This document shows positions 38,601 through 50,600 of a DNA stretch of 64,000 nucleotides, in pieces. Origin of the DNA: Mytilus galloprovincialis. Lineage: Eukaryota; Mollusca; Bivalvia; Mytilida; Mytilidae. Numbering within the stretch: position 1 is the first letter of the stretch; every line of letters begins with the position of its first letter. The notes under the pieces are model-generated. The model saw nothing but the letters and a program-made list of their open reading frames with translations. It was not told the origin of the DNA and did no database searches. Position numbers and translations under genes: made by a program. The stretch is from positions 34,686,321 through 34,750,320 of the forward strand of contig NC_134851.1 in the NCBI RefSeq assembly GCF_965363235.1, written 5' to 3'.

Positions 38601-41600
38601 TTAATTTTTGCGACTTTTGAGAGTAAAAATATAAATCAAATACAAATTGTTGTGTATATGTATAACTTGAATCTTACCTCTTATAACTGCATAAAACATA
38701 TTTCAAAGTTGCTAAATTATGGCCGTGAAATGGGCAAATAAAGGCTAAACACGAAATATAGTTTCCGCTATAATAATTTGGTTTAGAGTATAAGAGCTTG
38801 AAGTTCACATCTCTCACAAGCTTTATGACATTCAATCAGTATTAAGGTTTGACAAAGTTATTTGCCTAAAAAAAATATACCCAAGACTGTGTAAATGTTA
38901 ACTGCAAAAAATTAAGTCCATATATCAGTAAAATAACAGGAAATGAAAAAGATATATTGTTAAAACGTAAATTCAGTCCATTTTCTTACTGTCAGCAACA
39001 TACCTTCTGACATCCATATTTATAAATATATCTCCCTAAATCTAAAAGATATAAATCATAATATTGTGAGGTCTAAGACATACAAAAAAATATATGTTTG
39101 AAAGGAGATTCGTGACAGACATCAATTAGACAGTAACCAAACAACTTGTAATATCTCAACTTACCATTTCAGTCCATCTTGGTTCATTTGGTACTTTAGT
39201 GTCAATATCAATCTTATTAAATTTCTGTAGATAGTTGTTATTGATGTACTCTAGATGTCTTTCTAAGGGAAAATTACCATATGTAAAAAACCTAAAAAAA
39301 AAAAAAAAAAAACATTTGTGAATTACTTTGTGAAAACTAAAAGACCTTTGTAATTACAGAGACAAGGATTCAGGGTTATAAAGCCTCTTTAGACCCAAAT
39401 GAACCTAAAATTAAGAATAATTGAAATTTAGAAATAATTAGCACATTAAGATTAATAATTTTGTATTGACAATAATGTTACATGGGTAATATGTGAAGTT
39501 CTTTTACAGCTATGCAAAATTTGTAATTTTTAATGGCATGAATTAATGGAATTGATGACGATCTCACAGATCATTATTAGACATTGAAGCCGGTAGCTGG
39601 CGGAAATCTGCCGTTTACGGTGGCTTCAAGTGCCGGCTACTTCACTGACAAAAATATAAATTCAAAAAGAAATAAAATATCTTTTTCAAATGTTTACAGG
39701 CAGCTGAGAGACGTATTGTCGTAAAGTCGCGGTCACAATAAACAAGGATGAAAAGTCAGTGTTTACCTTGGGCTAAATATAGTTCACATGAATTCAGGTC
39801 ACTGATTGTTTGTCTATTTAAAGTCAGAATGCATCATTTCTTTTCAAAGATAACAAGAGAGACGTTCCGATTGTCACTAACTCGTTGGCTTTTTTTTTGG
39901 CTTTTAAACGTGAAAACAATCAGATAGGATGACAATCTTATGTGATGGAATAGTATCAGTCAAATTAAAGAAAGTGTAGTAGATCATATTGTTCAGAATC
40001 TGGAAAACAGTATCTTTTGAAGTTCATTTTTCAAAACCCATGTGGTGTTCAGAGAATCAAGGTCAAAAACGAAAGTAGAATACCTCAAATAAATAACATT
40101 TCCAAATGATTTATGTATCCGACTTATTGAACAGATTACAAAACAAAAGAGAAAATCAGAGGATATATCAATTTTCTGTCAATGCTTGAGAAAGAATTGT
40201 ATGATTTAAATACGCGTAACAGTCTTTAGAGAGAAAAGGGGGGTCATTTGTTTACAAATGCACGTAGTTATGCAAAATAAATCGATCAAGATTTCTAACA
40301 AACGAATTATTATATGAATAAAACTCCTTTAAAAGTAAATGAATTTTAAGCATAAGGTAATAAAAATAAAAAACTATAACATAAAAAAAATGAAATTTCT
40401 TTGAGATTTTTTTTTTCTTTCTTTAATTTCATACATAAAAAATGGTCATTTGAAATATGAAATAAGGTGCCAGGAGATAGCAAGAATGCAGGATTTTGCT
40501 CTATTTATGCCAGAGCTTCTGGGGGCCTTGAGCGACCCCCATACCCCCTGCCGTAAGGCACCAAGCTTATGCTTGGCGGCGTCCGGCTTAGCCGAACGCA
40601 TGTTACAGCCACCTATAATTTTAATTAAGCCTTCTACTTCAATTTCAAGGGAAAGCCCTGATTTAGGTATTCTAAGTTTTTATATATGAGCTGTATAAAT
40701 TTAAATTTAACACAAGGAATGTTTACAGGTTCCATCTTAAAATCTGTATTTCTAGTCATTCAGCCATAAAACTTTACTCAGACAGAGTACTTAATTTGTG
40801 CTCGAAACAATGAATCCAGTATTTTGATAGGAAGATTTCTGTATCAGAGTACTCAAAATAGATATGACCACAAGGCGTGGATGGACATACATGTACCTTG
40901 AATTAGAAGGGTGATAATGTGAAGCATGGAAATTCTTTAAATGTTCCCATGTAAGATCTGTTATCTTTGAAGGTTCACCACCAGAGACCACTCCATATGT
41001 ATGACTTGGTAACAGCTCATTCTCTACTGCTTGGCAATAGATGTTATCTTTATTTGACTGTAACAAAAGAAATGTAAATAATAACCATTTTGATATCTAT
41101 TTTATTATCAATTATGGCCAATAAATTAATCAAGAATCAAATTATGTATTTTCAAAAGTGTTTTTTTTTTCTGTTGCTTGTTTGCTATTGTAAGAACTTA
41201 TGATTGCAAGTTTTATTCGTTTATTTTTGTGTTTCTGTATTTGTGTGTATAACTGTTTATAGGGAAGGAGGAATGTTCACACATATAAGTACCTGAGCCC
41301 AGATTTGTTTATGTATACCTTTTGCTAATTATTCAGTCAATGACCTTTTTTCCAAATCATTAACAAACTGGTGCATACAGTTATTCATTGTTTCATACCT
41401 TTGCGCCTAGAATATTTTATTGGTTTTTTTTATAATTGTCAGTAAACCCCTAATCCAAAATAACAATAAGTTAGTAACTTGAGGCAAAATTTTTGTTCTG
41501 AATGTTGGCCTGTTTTCTTTCATTTAACACCAGCTAACATATTAAAAATTGAAAATCTAAAACCTCTCCTGAATCTTCTCAAAATACTAGTGAAAGACCA

Positions 41601-44600
41601 AAAATATCACATTTTAAGATAGAATGATTGTTTTTCCTTTGTTTTATCTTGGTCCCACTAATAGCACTATAAAGTATACTTACAAATACCCCTTTCATTT
41701 CATTATAAACAACTCCTTTGAACATCAATGGTGAAGACTTGTCTTCAGGGTTCTCATTTTCTAATCTCCAACCTTCTTGACTGTAAAAAAAGAAATATTT
41801 TATCCATAAATATATTTTCTGTCCCTACCTGAGTATCTGCATTTTTTCACTGGCTTCTTTTATTTGCAGTGAAATGGGGTTAAAAAGCAACAAACAAAGC
41901 ATAATGATATCCTGTATATAGTGGAAGATGTAGTTACAGAAGTTGATCTTAGTGCATTATGTCAGGTTTGAAAATACTACAAGATTTTACACGAGGAAAG
42001 GGAGAAAATTCTTTTTTAATCAGTAATGAATTTTTCAAAGGCAATTTCATTAATGCTTTTGATGCATTATTTTGAGAAGCTTTTAAGATATTTCTAAAAT
42101 TGGTTGACACACACTTGTCAATGAATTTTGAGAGTTATTTCCCCTTAATCTAGAGATGCCTTCTGATGTGAAATTTAACCGTTAAATGGTGTTTTTTTTT
42201 CAAAAACATATTGAAAAATTTGAAGTGAATGATAATTTAAACTGTAAAAAAAAAAAATACATTTTAATAAAGAAAACTTTTTTACCAGAAGTGCTTTGAA
42301 GTCTTTCTATCTTTTTTTAAATACAAGGTATTGTTTGTATATATGTAGGACTCTAAAGTGCGATGGTACTCTAAAGTGCGATGGTCACGCTAAAGTGCGA
42401 TGGTCTACGCTAAAGTACGATGATGTCTCACGCTAAAGTGCGATGGTCTACGCTAAAGTACGATGGTGTCTTACGCTAAAGTGCGATGGTATAACACGCA
42501 GCGACTTACGTAAGATTGTTTACCAGAGGCTAAAGTACAATGAAATAAAACGAAAAGTACAGACGTGTTTGTCCAAAAACACTGTAATGGTCACAATACA
42601 GAAGTTAGTGTGCTAGTGGGGTATAGCACAGTAATGTTTGAAAGAGATCTTTTAAAATTAAAGTTTTTCTACTATGCTTAAGTTAATTAGACTTTATTTC
42701 CTTAAGCCATTTTTTCTGGTATTAGGTAGACTCTTTTCTATTCTTGTAAGCCCTATGTAACATGTCTTACACGAGATCCATTTTGTAAATACAAAATAAT
42801 TACAGTATATATGTAGACTTTATTTATGCAAGTAAAGGACATGAGTTTTAAAATATAAAAAAGAGTTTCTGAACCGAATTCGAGCGTATTAAATAAAGTA
42901 TTTGGATAATTGATGTATCCTGCCGTTCACGCAGCTTTCTAACAGTCAGTACAGTGGACATCTTCTTTTATCAATCTTCAATTTCAGTCTAAATTAATAA
43001 CATTTTGTACAACATGTACATAAAAAAAATATACAAGATTTGTACATAGTCTGTCGGAAATATAACTATGATTTGTACTTTGGAAAACGGAGAAAAAAGG
43101 CGAGGTTTTTCTTCTGTTTCGTAGCGAGTATAGGGGGCTCACACATTACTTTTATAATATTCGAACACTGTTTTTAAATCTTATTCGCTTGAACGTATGC
43201 CTTTTTTTTACACTGACGTTGATTTTCAATTATACCAACATAATTTAAACGATGAACGACTTTAACAGTATTATATATATAAATGTACCCGTTAGCCAGC
43301 AACAGAAACAGGACACAATGTGTGGATAGGGTTTACAGAATAGAGAATAATGGGTCAAAATGTATAAAGAATAAAGAAAAGTGTCTGACAAAATTGAGGA
43401 ATACAGAGTTAAACGACCACTCTCTACTATTCTTCATCTTTACTGTAAAGTAAAATGGTCGATTGTAGGAAAATTCCCAAAAAGAAATACATTTGGTTCC
43501 GCCGGTATAACACAGCTAGTTTTAAAATTCAGTAAGTCATGGACTGCTGGGGCCGGTGTTCATCTCTTGGTTAAACTTTAATCTATTGTGAAATATCGTA
43601 ACCCCTTGCCGGGTAAAATAAGAGTGTCAAAAATACTTAATTGATTTTCAGGCATGTCCATTTTTGTTTGTAAAAAAATATGTTAACGTCATTATGAAAT
43701 AGTGGGAGATATTATGGACATAATTGTGCATATCGTGATACAAGCATGAAATTTGGTATAAAGGTTGACTAAATGATACTTTAAAAAAATACGCTGCTGG
43801 CCAGAAAAAAAAAATCATTTTTTCAAAATGGCCACCACACATTTCGGAAATGGCGTCATTACAAAGTGGCAATAATTCGTTTGATCCTTTGAAAGGTGTG
43901 TTATATGTAAAATCCAATGTTAGATTTGATAAAAAAAAGTAAATGACAGTTCCTAAATTACGACTAAACAACACATTAATGAAACTAAAGGTGACTTACA
44001 GTTTCAAAATGCCGGCAAAAAAGTCAAAAATTTCAACTTTTATATACTTTCAAGCAACTTCCCAAGGGATGTAAATCCTTGAAAGATTTGTTATAGGTAA
44101 AATCCAATGTAAGGTATGATAAAACGTTAAAAGCAGTTTCTAAGTACGACAAAACAACACATAAATGAAAAAAATAGTGACTTCTTGTTAAAAAATGGCG
44201 ACAAGTACGTAGAAAATATTTTTATAATTTGTATCAACTTAACAAGTGATAACACTCTTTGTTAAGTTTAAATGCCTAGTTTGGTTAGAAAGACAGGTTG
44301 CTTATCTTATAATTATCTGATAGATGCCTATACAACAACCTGTACAAGGAAGGCCAGAACGGTAGCATCTACAGTTAACAACACAGCTGGATTTTCGCCT
44401 CCGCATTTCAAAACTTCCTGAAACGAGGTTTCAACGGCTGTCAGGGAAGTCCATTTTGGTTTCCAAATGTCATTGATTCTTTCTTTCATCCAATCCCAAT
44501 GTTTATATGAGTAATATACACATTTGTATTAGTCTCTCAAGAAGCAATTTTGTCAGCAAGAAACTTGAACAATTTCGATAAAACTACTACAAACCCTTGG

Positions 44601-47600
44601 TGTTCTACCAGAACCAACACCTTTCCATCTGCCACAAGAACCTTTAGTGAACATCAAATACAATGTCTACTTTTGAATATTTATCGATGCAAGATTTTAT
44701 ATAAGGCAGTATGACATCATTAGTATAATCATAGAATATTTTTGCCAAACTTTGTGACCTAGAATTAACCATTGCTACCCCACCAACGATAAATGTGTCC
44801 GAATTTGGATCAGCAAATCGCAGACTGTTTCAAGTAAACCCATTTGCAGCGATTTAATATCACTATTTCAAGTGACATCCTGAGATAAAGAAGGAAGAGC
44901 AGTTTAGTTTTTATGAATAAAGAAATATTCCAAGTAAAACTGTCTACTGTGACAAGAAATGAAAAGTCTAGAAAAGATATCGCAATCACTTTAAAGGTTC
45001 TCTAGCTTTGTTTTTGACAAAGACGTTTTGCATTATCTTCAAAAGATCTTCGTATTGTTTCATTTGTGTTTGGACCAATATCTTGGAGTTTATTTACATA
45101 TCTTACCTGTTTCCGAATCAACTATTTAATAAATGGAGTAATTTTTTTACAAATCTGACGACTCTTCTAGAAATGAATTTCCAGACTCGTTCATCACTTT
45201 ACAAATCCTTTAAAGTTGTTTAAAGAAATCTTTTTGTGTTTTAATAGTTTCTTCATTATGTCGTTCGTCTGTTGTAGAATGACCCAAACCACTAGATCTT
45301 TCAAATTCATGTTCTAGTATACTGACTCCTGGTCCAGCTACCATCCATTTGTCTAAAAGTGATCTTTGGTTAATCCTATGGCACTAACATCGCCCTTCAC
45401 AATTGCATTATTCTGTTTTGTGCCTGATCAATTGTGTAATAAGAAAGAAAGCTGGTCTTACGTATAGTGAAATTATCATTTTCAAATTCCATCGCCACCT
45501 GTGGGTGATGTTCGGGAAGGGAAGTCATATCTCGGAGACGGGTCGGTAACGATCGAGCACAATTCACACGATCAAGACCTAAACAATATGCTATCATGCT
45601 TTATATGGACTGTTTGAAAAGTACGAAATCTCACTCATGAAATGAGCATAATACCAAAATCAAAAGAAGTTCTTAATTTATAATTAAACGCGAGGAATTA
45701 AACTGTGGTCGAGATGACTCTATTTCCTTACACCAGTCTTTTAAATCACTGAACGCCACAGAGTCATGACATAATTATATATTCTGAGTGTAGCTTTCAT
45801 AATCTGAAATTAACAATTCAAGCAAACTACATGCGGTTGATTGTCTGATGGGCCTGTCTAGTTCTAGATACATTTGAACATACATAAAAAAAATCTGCCG
45901 TTCTTGGTGTTGCAATATTGGCTTCAGTAAGACAACATGTCTATCCCTAGCTATCACGAAATATATCACCCAGAGTTTTATAACAAGTCATTTCAATGTG
46001 CAATTCACCGAACATGACGATACACTTATCTTTTCCGTACAAATCAGGCTCACTGAATTTCAAAAAATGGCTGATCTGCAGTTACAATTGATGTTTTTTT
46101 CCGGGATTAACCACATTTTCGCCTTAACCATCGAATACCTGAGAATTGCCTGGTAGTGCATACAAACCGCTCTTGATGTCTATAAATAGTTTGCACATAA
46201 CCTTGAAAAATGTTATTAAACCAATTCATAATATTATTAGAAATCCAAAAACACTAAATATATGGTAAATAGTACAAATGTTTTTGAAAGAATTTTGTTA
46301 CATTTTAGCGCATGCGCAAATACTGAATATGTCAAATATTCATTTTTGATAAATATGTGATTCAAGGAATGTAACCACCAAATCTGGTAATTGTTTTTTA
46401 CTAAAAAGAAGTTCAAAGAAAAGTTTTCCAGAAAAATCAGTATTTTCAAACTAAAGAAAACAGCCATTTTAGGAAATGGCCGTGGCCATCTTGAAAAAAT
46501 CATTTTTTTTAATGGCCAGCAGTTAATTCTTAAAAAGTATATAATAATGATGCTTTGTGGTAATTTTCATGCTTGTATCATCATTTGCACAATTCCCTCG
46601 ATTTTGCTTGCTAATATCTCTCACTAAAATAACGTCGCTTTCAAATATACTTTCGCAGACCATCGCACTTTAGCGACCGGGGACATCGCACTTTAGCGTA
46701 CATCGCACTTTAGCGTGGCCATCGCACTTTAGCGTCCCCATCGCACTTTAGAGTCCTACATATATATGTCATGTATGTACACAATGACTCTATAGAAAAA
46801 CAAAATATTAACAAATCATTGAAATTCTTAAAAGCAAACATCCTCTTTTACTATCACATTAATTTCATGATAATGGTGATTTGTTATATAGCAATCTGTA
46901 AGGTACATCAGGACTAAATTCTTAGACCCCTCTGCCACCAGACACAGTAAAAGAAAAACAAGATTTACAAACCTGAAATCAAGTTCTCTCAGTTGTGGAA
47001 AGAACACTGCATCCAAATAAACTGACAACAAATTTTCAAAATCTTTTTGGTTCTGTGAGGAGAATGGGTACATTGTCCAATCACTGGCTGTAGACATAAA
47101 TTATGAGGAGAAGATATAAAAGTAAAAATATGCATATTTAGTGGTTGTGTGTTGCTGTTTATCATATTTGTTTTTCATTTATTGTCTTGTTCATAAATCA
47201 GGCCTTCAGTTTTCTCATTTTTATATTTGAAATTTATCTTATGGAGATTTATAGCTTGCTATGTGGTATGGATTTTTTTTTTTTGGCTCCTTCAGGTTCA
47301 ATGCTGTATGGTGACCTTAATTTGCTAACTTTTACATCATCTGTTTTCTGGTGGAGTGTTGTCTTAATAACAGTTATACCAAATCTTCTTTAATATTTCC
47401 TTATAAGCATGAATGAAAGAATTGATTCTAAAGAACAAAACGTGTTCCAAAAGGATTTCAAAATATGTATACCCTGTTTTAACTGTATGCATGATTAGAT
47501 AGTAGGTTGAAAAGGCACAAAAAGTGAAAACAAAACTAAAAAATATCCTATACAGAAAACTTCTGTGCAATAACAGCATATATATTTAGAGACAACTATC

Positions 47601-50600
47601 CAACAGTGTTTAAATAATGTGGATTAAAGCAATTTTGGGTTATCATACAACCTTCAATAATAAGCAAAACTTAAACTGTAGCATACCAGTCATAGCATTC
47701 ATGAACGTAGATAATGATCTATTCAGCATTTTAAAGAATGGATCTCTGACAGGAAACCTCCTTGATCCACACAGTGTGGTGTGTTCCAGTATATGTGGTA
47801 CACCTGTACTATCCATAGGTGTGGTTCTGAACATAACACTGAAATTATAAAATATATGAGATAATATGTGATTTTATCTAGCCTTTTCTAGCTAATGCTG
47901 CAATTTTCACTTGACCTGTTAGTTTGATCAACAGTTCAAATATTCAATGTATTATTCCACTTGTAAAAATAAATGCTGGCAAAAACTTATTGGTTTACAG
48001 CATATGAATTTATTTGATATTTTTTTTCATATGTACATACCTGCCAACATTTCAAAATGCCCATGGGTTTATATGTGCAAGACGGCTCTCATCCAATAAA
48101 ACCTATAAACAAGGCCTTCAATTTTATCTTGATGTTGCTTATTTTTGCCTCTTCATACTTGTACAAATTTATAGCCACGTTATAATTAAATTACCGGGCC
48201 ACGTCCACTTGTATATTTGTCCATCTGATGAGTTAAGCCATTTTCAATTGATTTTTATAGTTCGTTCTTATGTTGTACTGTTATAACACTGTCCCAGGTT
48301 AGGGGGAGGGTTGGGATCCCGCTAACATGTTTAACCCCGCCACATTATTTATGTATGTGCCTGTCCCAAGTCAGGAGCCTGTAATTCAGTGGTTGTCGTT
48401 TGTTTATGTGTTACATATTTGTTTTTCGTTCTTTTTTTACATTAATAAGGCCGTTAGTTTTCTCGTTTGAATTGTTTTACATTGTCTTGTCGGGGCCTTT
48501 TATAGCTGACTATGCGGTATGGGCTTTGCTCATTGTTGAAGGCCGTACGGTGACCTATAGTTGTTTTAAAATGTCTGTGTCATTTTGGTCTTTTGTGGAT
48601 AGTTGTCTCATTGGCAATAATACCACATCTTCTTTTTTATATTGTATGTTTTGAATTGTGGACAAAATTAATCTTTCAAAATTTCCATTTTTGAACTTTT
48701 GTGGTGGAAATCCACTACAAATAGTGACAGCTGGCAGGTATGTATACAGTGAGAATTTCATGTATTTCAATTTTGTTTTTCACTATATCATGTATATCAA
48801 ATGTTGTATATAAAGTAATTAAACAAACAATGTGAAACATAAACATATAGATCTACTAACTAACATGACTAAAGGTTAATCCAGTTTTGAGCGTAAAAAT
48901 ATCTGTATGAACAGTCAAGTGTTTTCCCCTCACTTCTTCTTGAAATATGGTATACACATTCTAGTCTAGAACTTTATGACATATTTTCTTAACATACCTG
49001 AAAGCGTTATTGCTATCATCCCTGGCCACATGTAAATGTTCTGCTCCTGTTTTATCATGGTGGAGTACAACACTGGTTAGCATTAACTCTGGTACCTCAA
49101 CAACCTACAAAGATACAATGTATGCATAAGTTTTATGATTAATTGATTGTTCAATAACCCAGGTGTTAAGTGCTACTTTCAGCACTCTTGGTTGTCATGG
49201 CTGTATCATAACAGCCAATTTAAGTTTTTTTTTCTGGTTGAGAGGTCTCAGAAAAACATTCTAGTAAACATTTTTTTTATGAAAATGAACTATACACTGT
49301 ACTGACATTTCTGTTCTTAGAGTTGTCAGTTCTCAGGATTTTTTTTTCAAATTTGGACAACTTTTCTCACCCTTTTGATTGTAAACTTATAGGTCCTCCT
49401 TCTTTGACATTTGAAGATGTCCATGAATCTCTTTATATTGTAAAAGTTGAATAAAAATATTGTGTAATCAAATACAGAGGATAAGTGTCCAAAAATATAA
49501 TCTTGCACTCTAAACAATGCTAAATATTGATAGCATTATTTGTATTATTTGTGTCAATTGTCCAATAAATGCAAAAATATAAACATGATAAATGCACCCT
49601 GTAATTTCTAAATTAACGTCAAAGAGAATAAAAGAAAATGTACATGTACATCAGGGGTGTGGAAATGCTATGCCCGACTCGCCCGACTCGTACATTTGAA
49701 CAACCGGACAAGTAATTATTTGTGTCTTGGTTGCCCGTGGACAAGTAAAAAAATATACAACATGTACAAGACAAAGTTCAAATCCAACAAAAACATAAAA
49801 TTAATTTCAAAACGTATAAAGATGTTTAATTTATGTAAAAGAAACCAATCTTCAGCAAGTAAAAACATCAATGTTCATGACGATAAATATTACATGATAC
49901 TGGAAATAGATCGATTACAAAAATAAATAAAAATAATCATTTACCGGTTGTGTCATTTCTTTAAATTTTGTATCGAGATTCAGATAGACAAATACTTAAT
50001 AAAAAGCTGGGCAAGCAAGACAAAACGAATCATGAGTCGAGTAGAAAACCTTAAATGCAAACGGAGGACACAGAGTATTTAAAAAAAAAAAAGAAACAGA
50101 AGCGAGAATCACTGTCTCAAATTTAGTATATTATGTACCTACTGGCTACAATTTTTATTCCAAAACTGCTGCAAAATTGTCCTTTACATGTCATTTCATT
50201 GGTTGGTTTGCTGTTAGGTTTCTGTCCCACTGATGTTAACCCATTTCCTACTTTCCTAATTTTTTACACATATAAACAAATGAATTTCATTTGTTAGTGA
50301 TGCACAATAGTGCTAAGTAAGAATCATATATTAGCTAACAAGAAATACTTCAATATTTATTGGGATCATCAGGGCAAGTAAATTTGTTTCCGGACAAGTA
50401 AAATTTTTAGTTTTACTTGCCCACGGACAAGTGCTCACAACAAATATTTCCACACCCCTGTACATTTATTATTATATTATGTATCATGGTCACCTTTTTC
50501 ACTATTTAACTATGTTCATACATTCAAATACGCCTTCTTTTAAACTTTGCTACTAATAACTCTGACATCATACATGTCATATCACCTCAACTTACCTTTC

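Larger units (their letters stand above)
42338..46766. mobile_element. 4.4-kb DNA transposon with CTAAAGTGCGATGG terminal arrays
   Basis: Outer ends are inverted copies of TATATATGTAGGACTC, continuing into CTAAAGTGCGATGG. At the left this 14-mer or a one-base variant starts at 42353, 42371, 42390, 42410, 42433, 42453 and 42476, with a worn copy near 42530. At the right five inverted copies of CCATCGCACTTTAG run from about 46660 to 46750. An inner inverted pair (43683-43837 with 46482-46636) lies inside. The target duplication cannot be read safely because TATATA at the edge is itself palindromic. A decayed coding region lies on the minus strand. The element occupies the pitrm1 intron between exons 5 and 6. 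I could not assign it to a superfamily. Confidence 0.85.

Noticed and set aside
38990..39060. Possible extra pitrm1 exon between exons 8 and 9
   Set aside because: Acceptor- and donor-like sites exist, but the frame that fits the neighbouring phases has a stop (TAG) at once, and exons 8 and 9 join correctly without it.
42353..42540. CRISPR-like array of 14-mers
   Set aside because: Spacers are only a few bases and not unique, the DNA is eukaryotic, and the inverted array at 46660-46750 shows these are transposon ends.
48400..48654. 84-codon plus-strand frame resembling a membrane protein
   Set aside because: It is the family B repeat; the same sequence occurs at 4190-4556.
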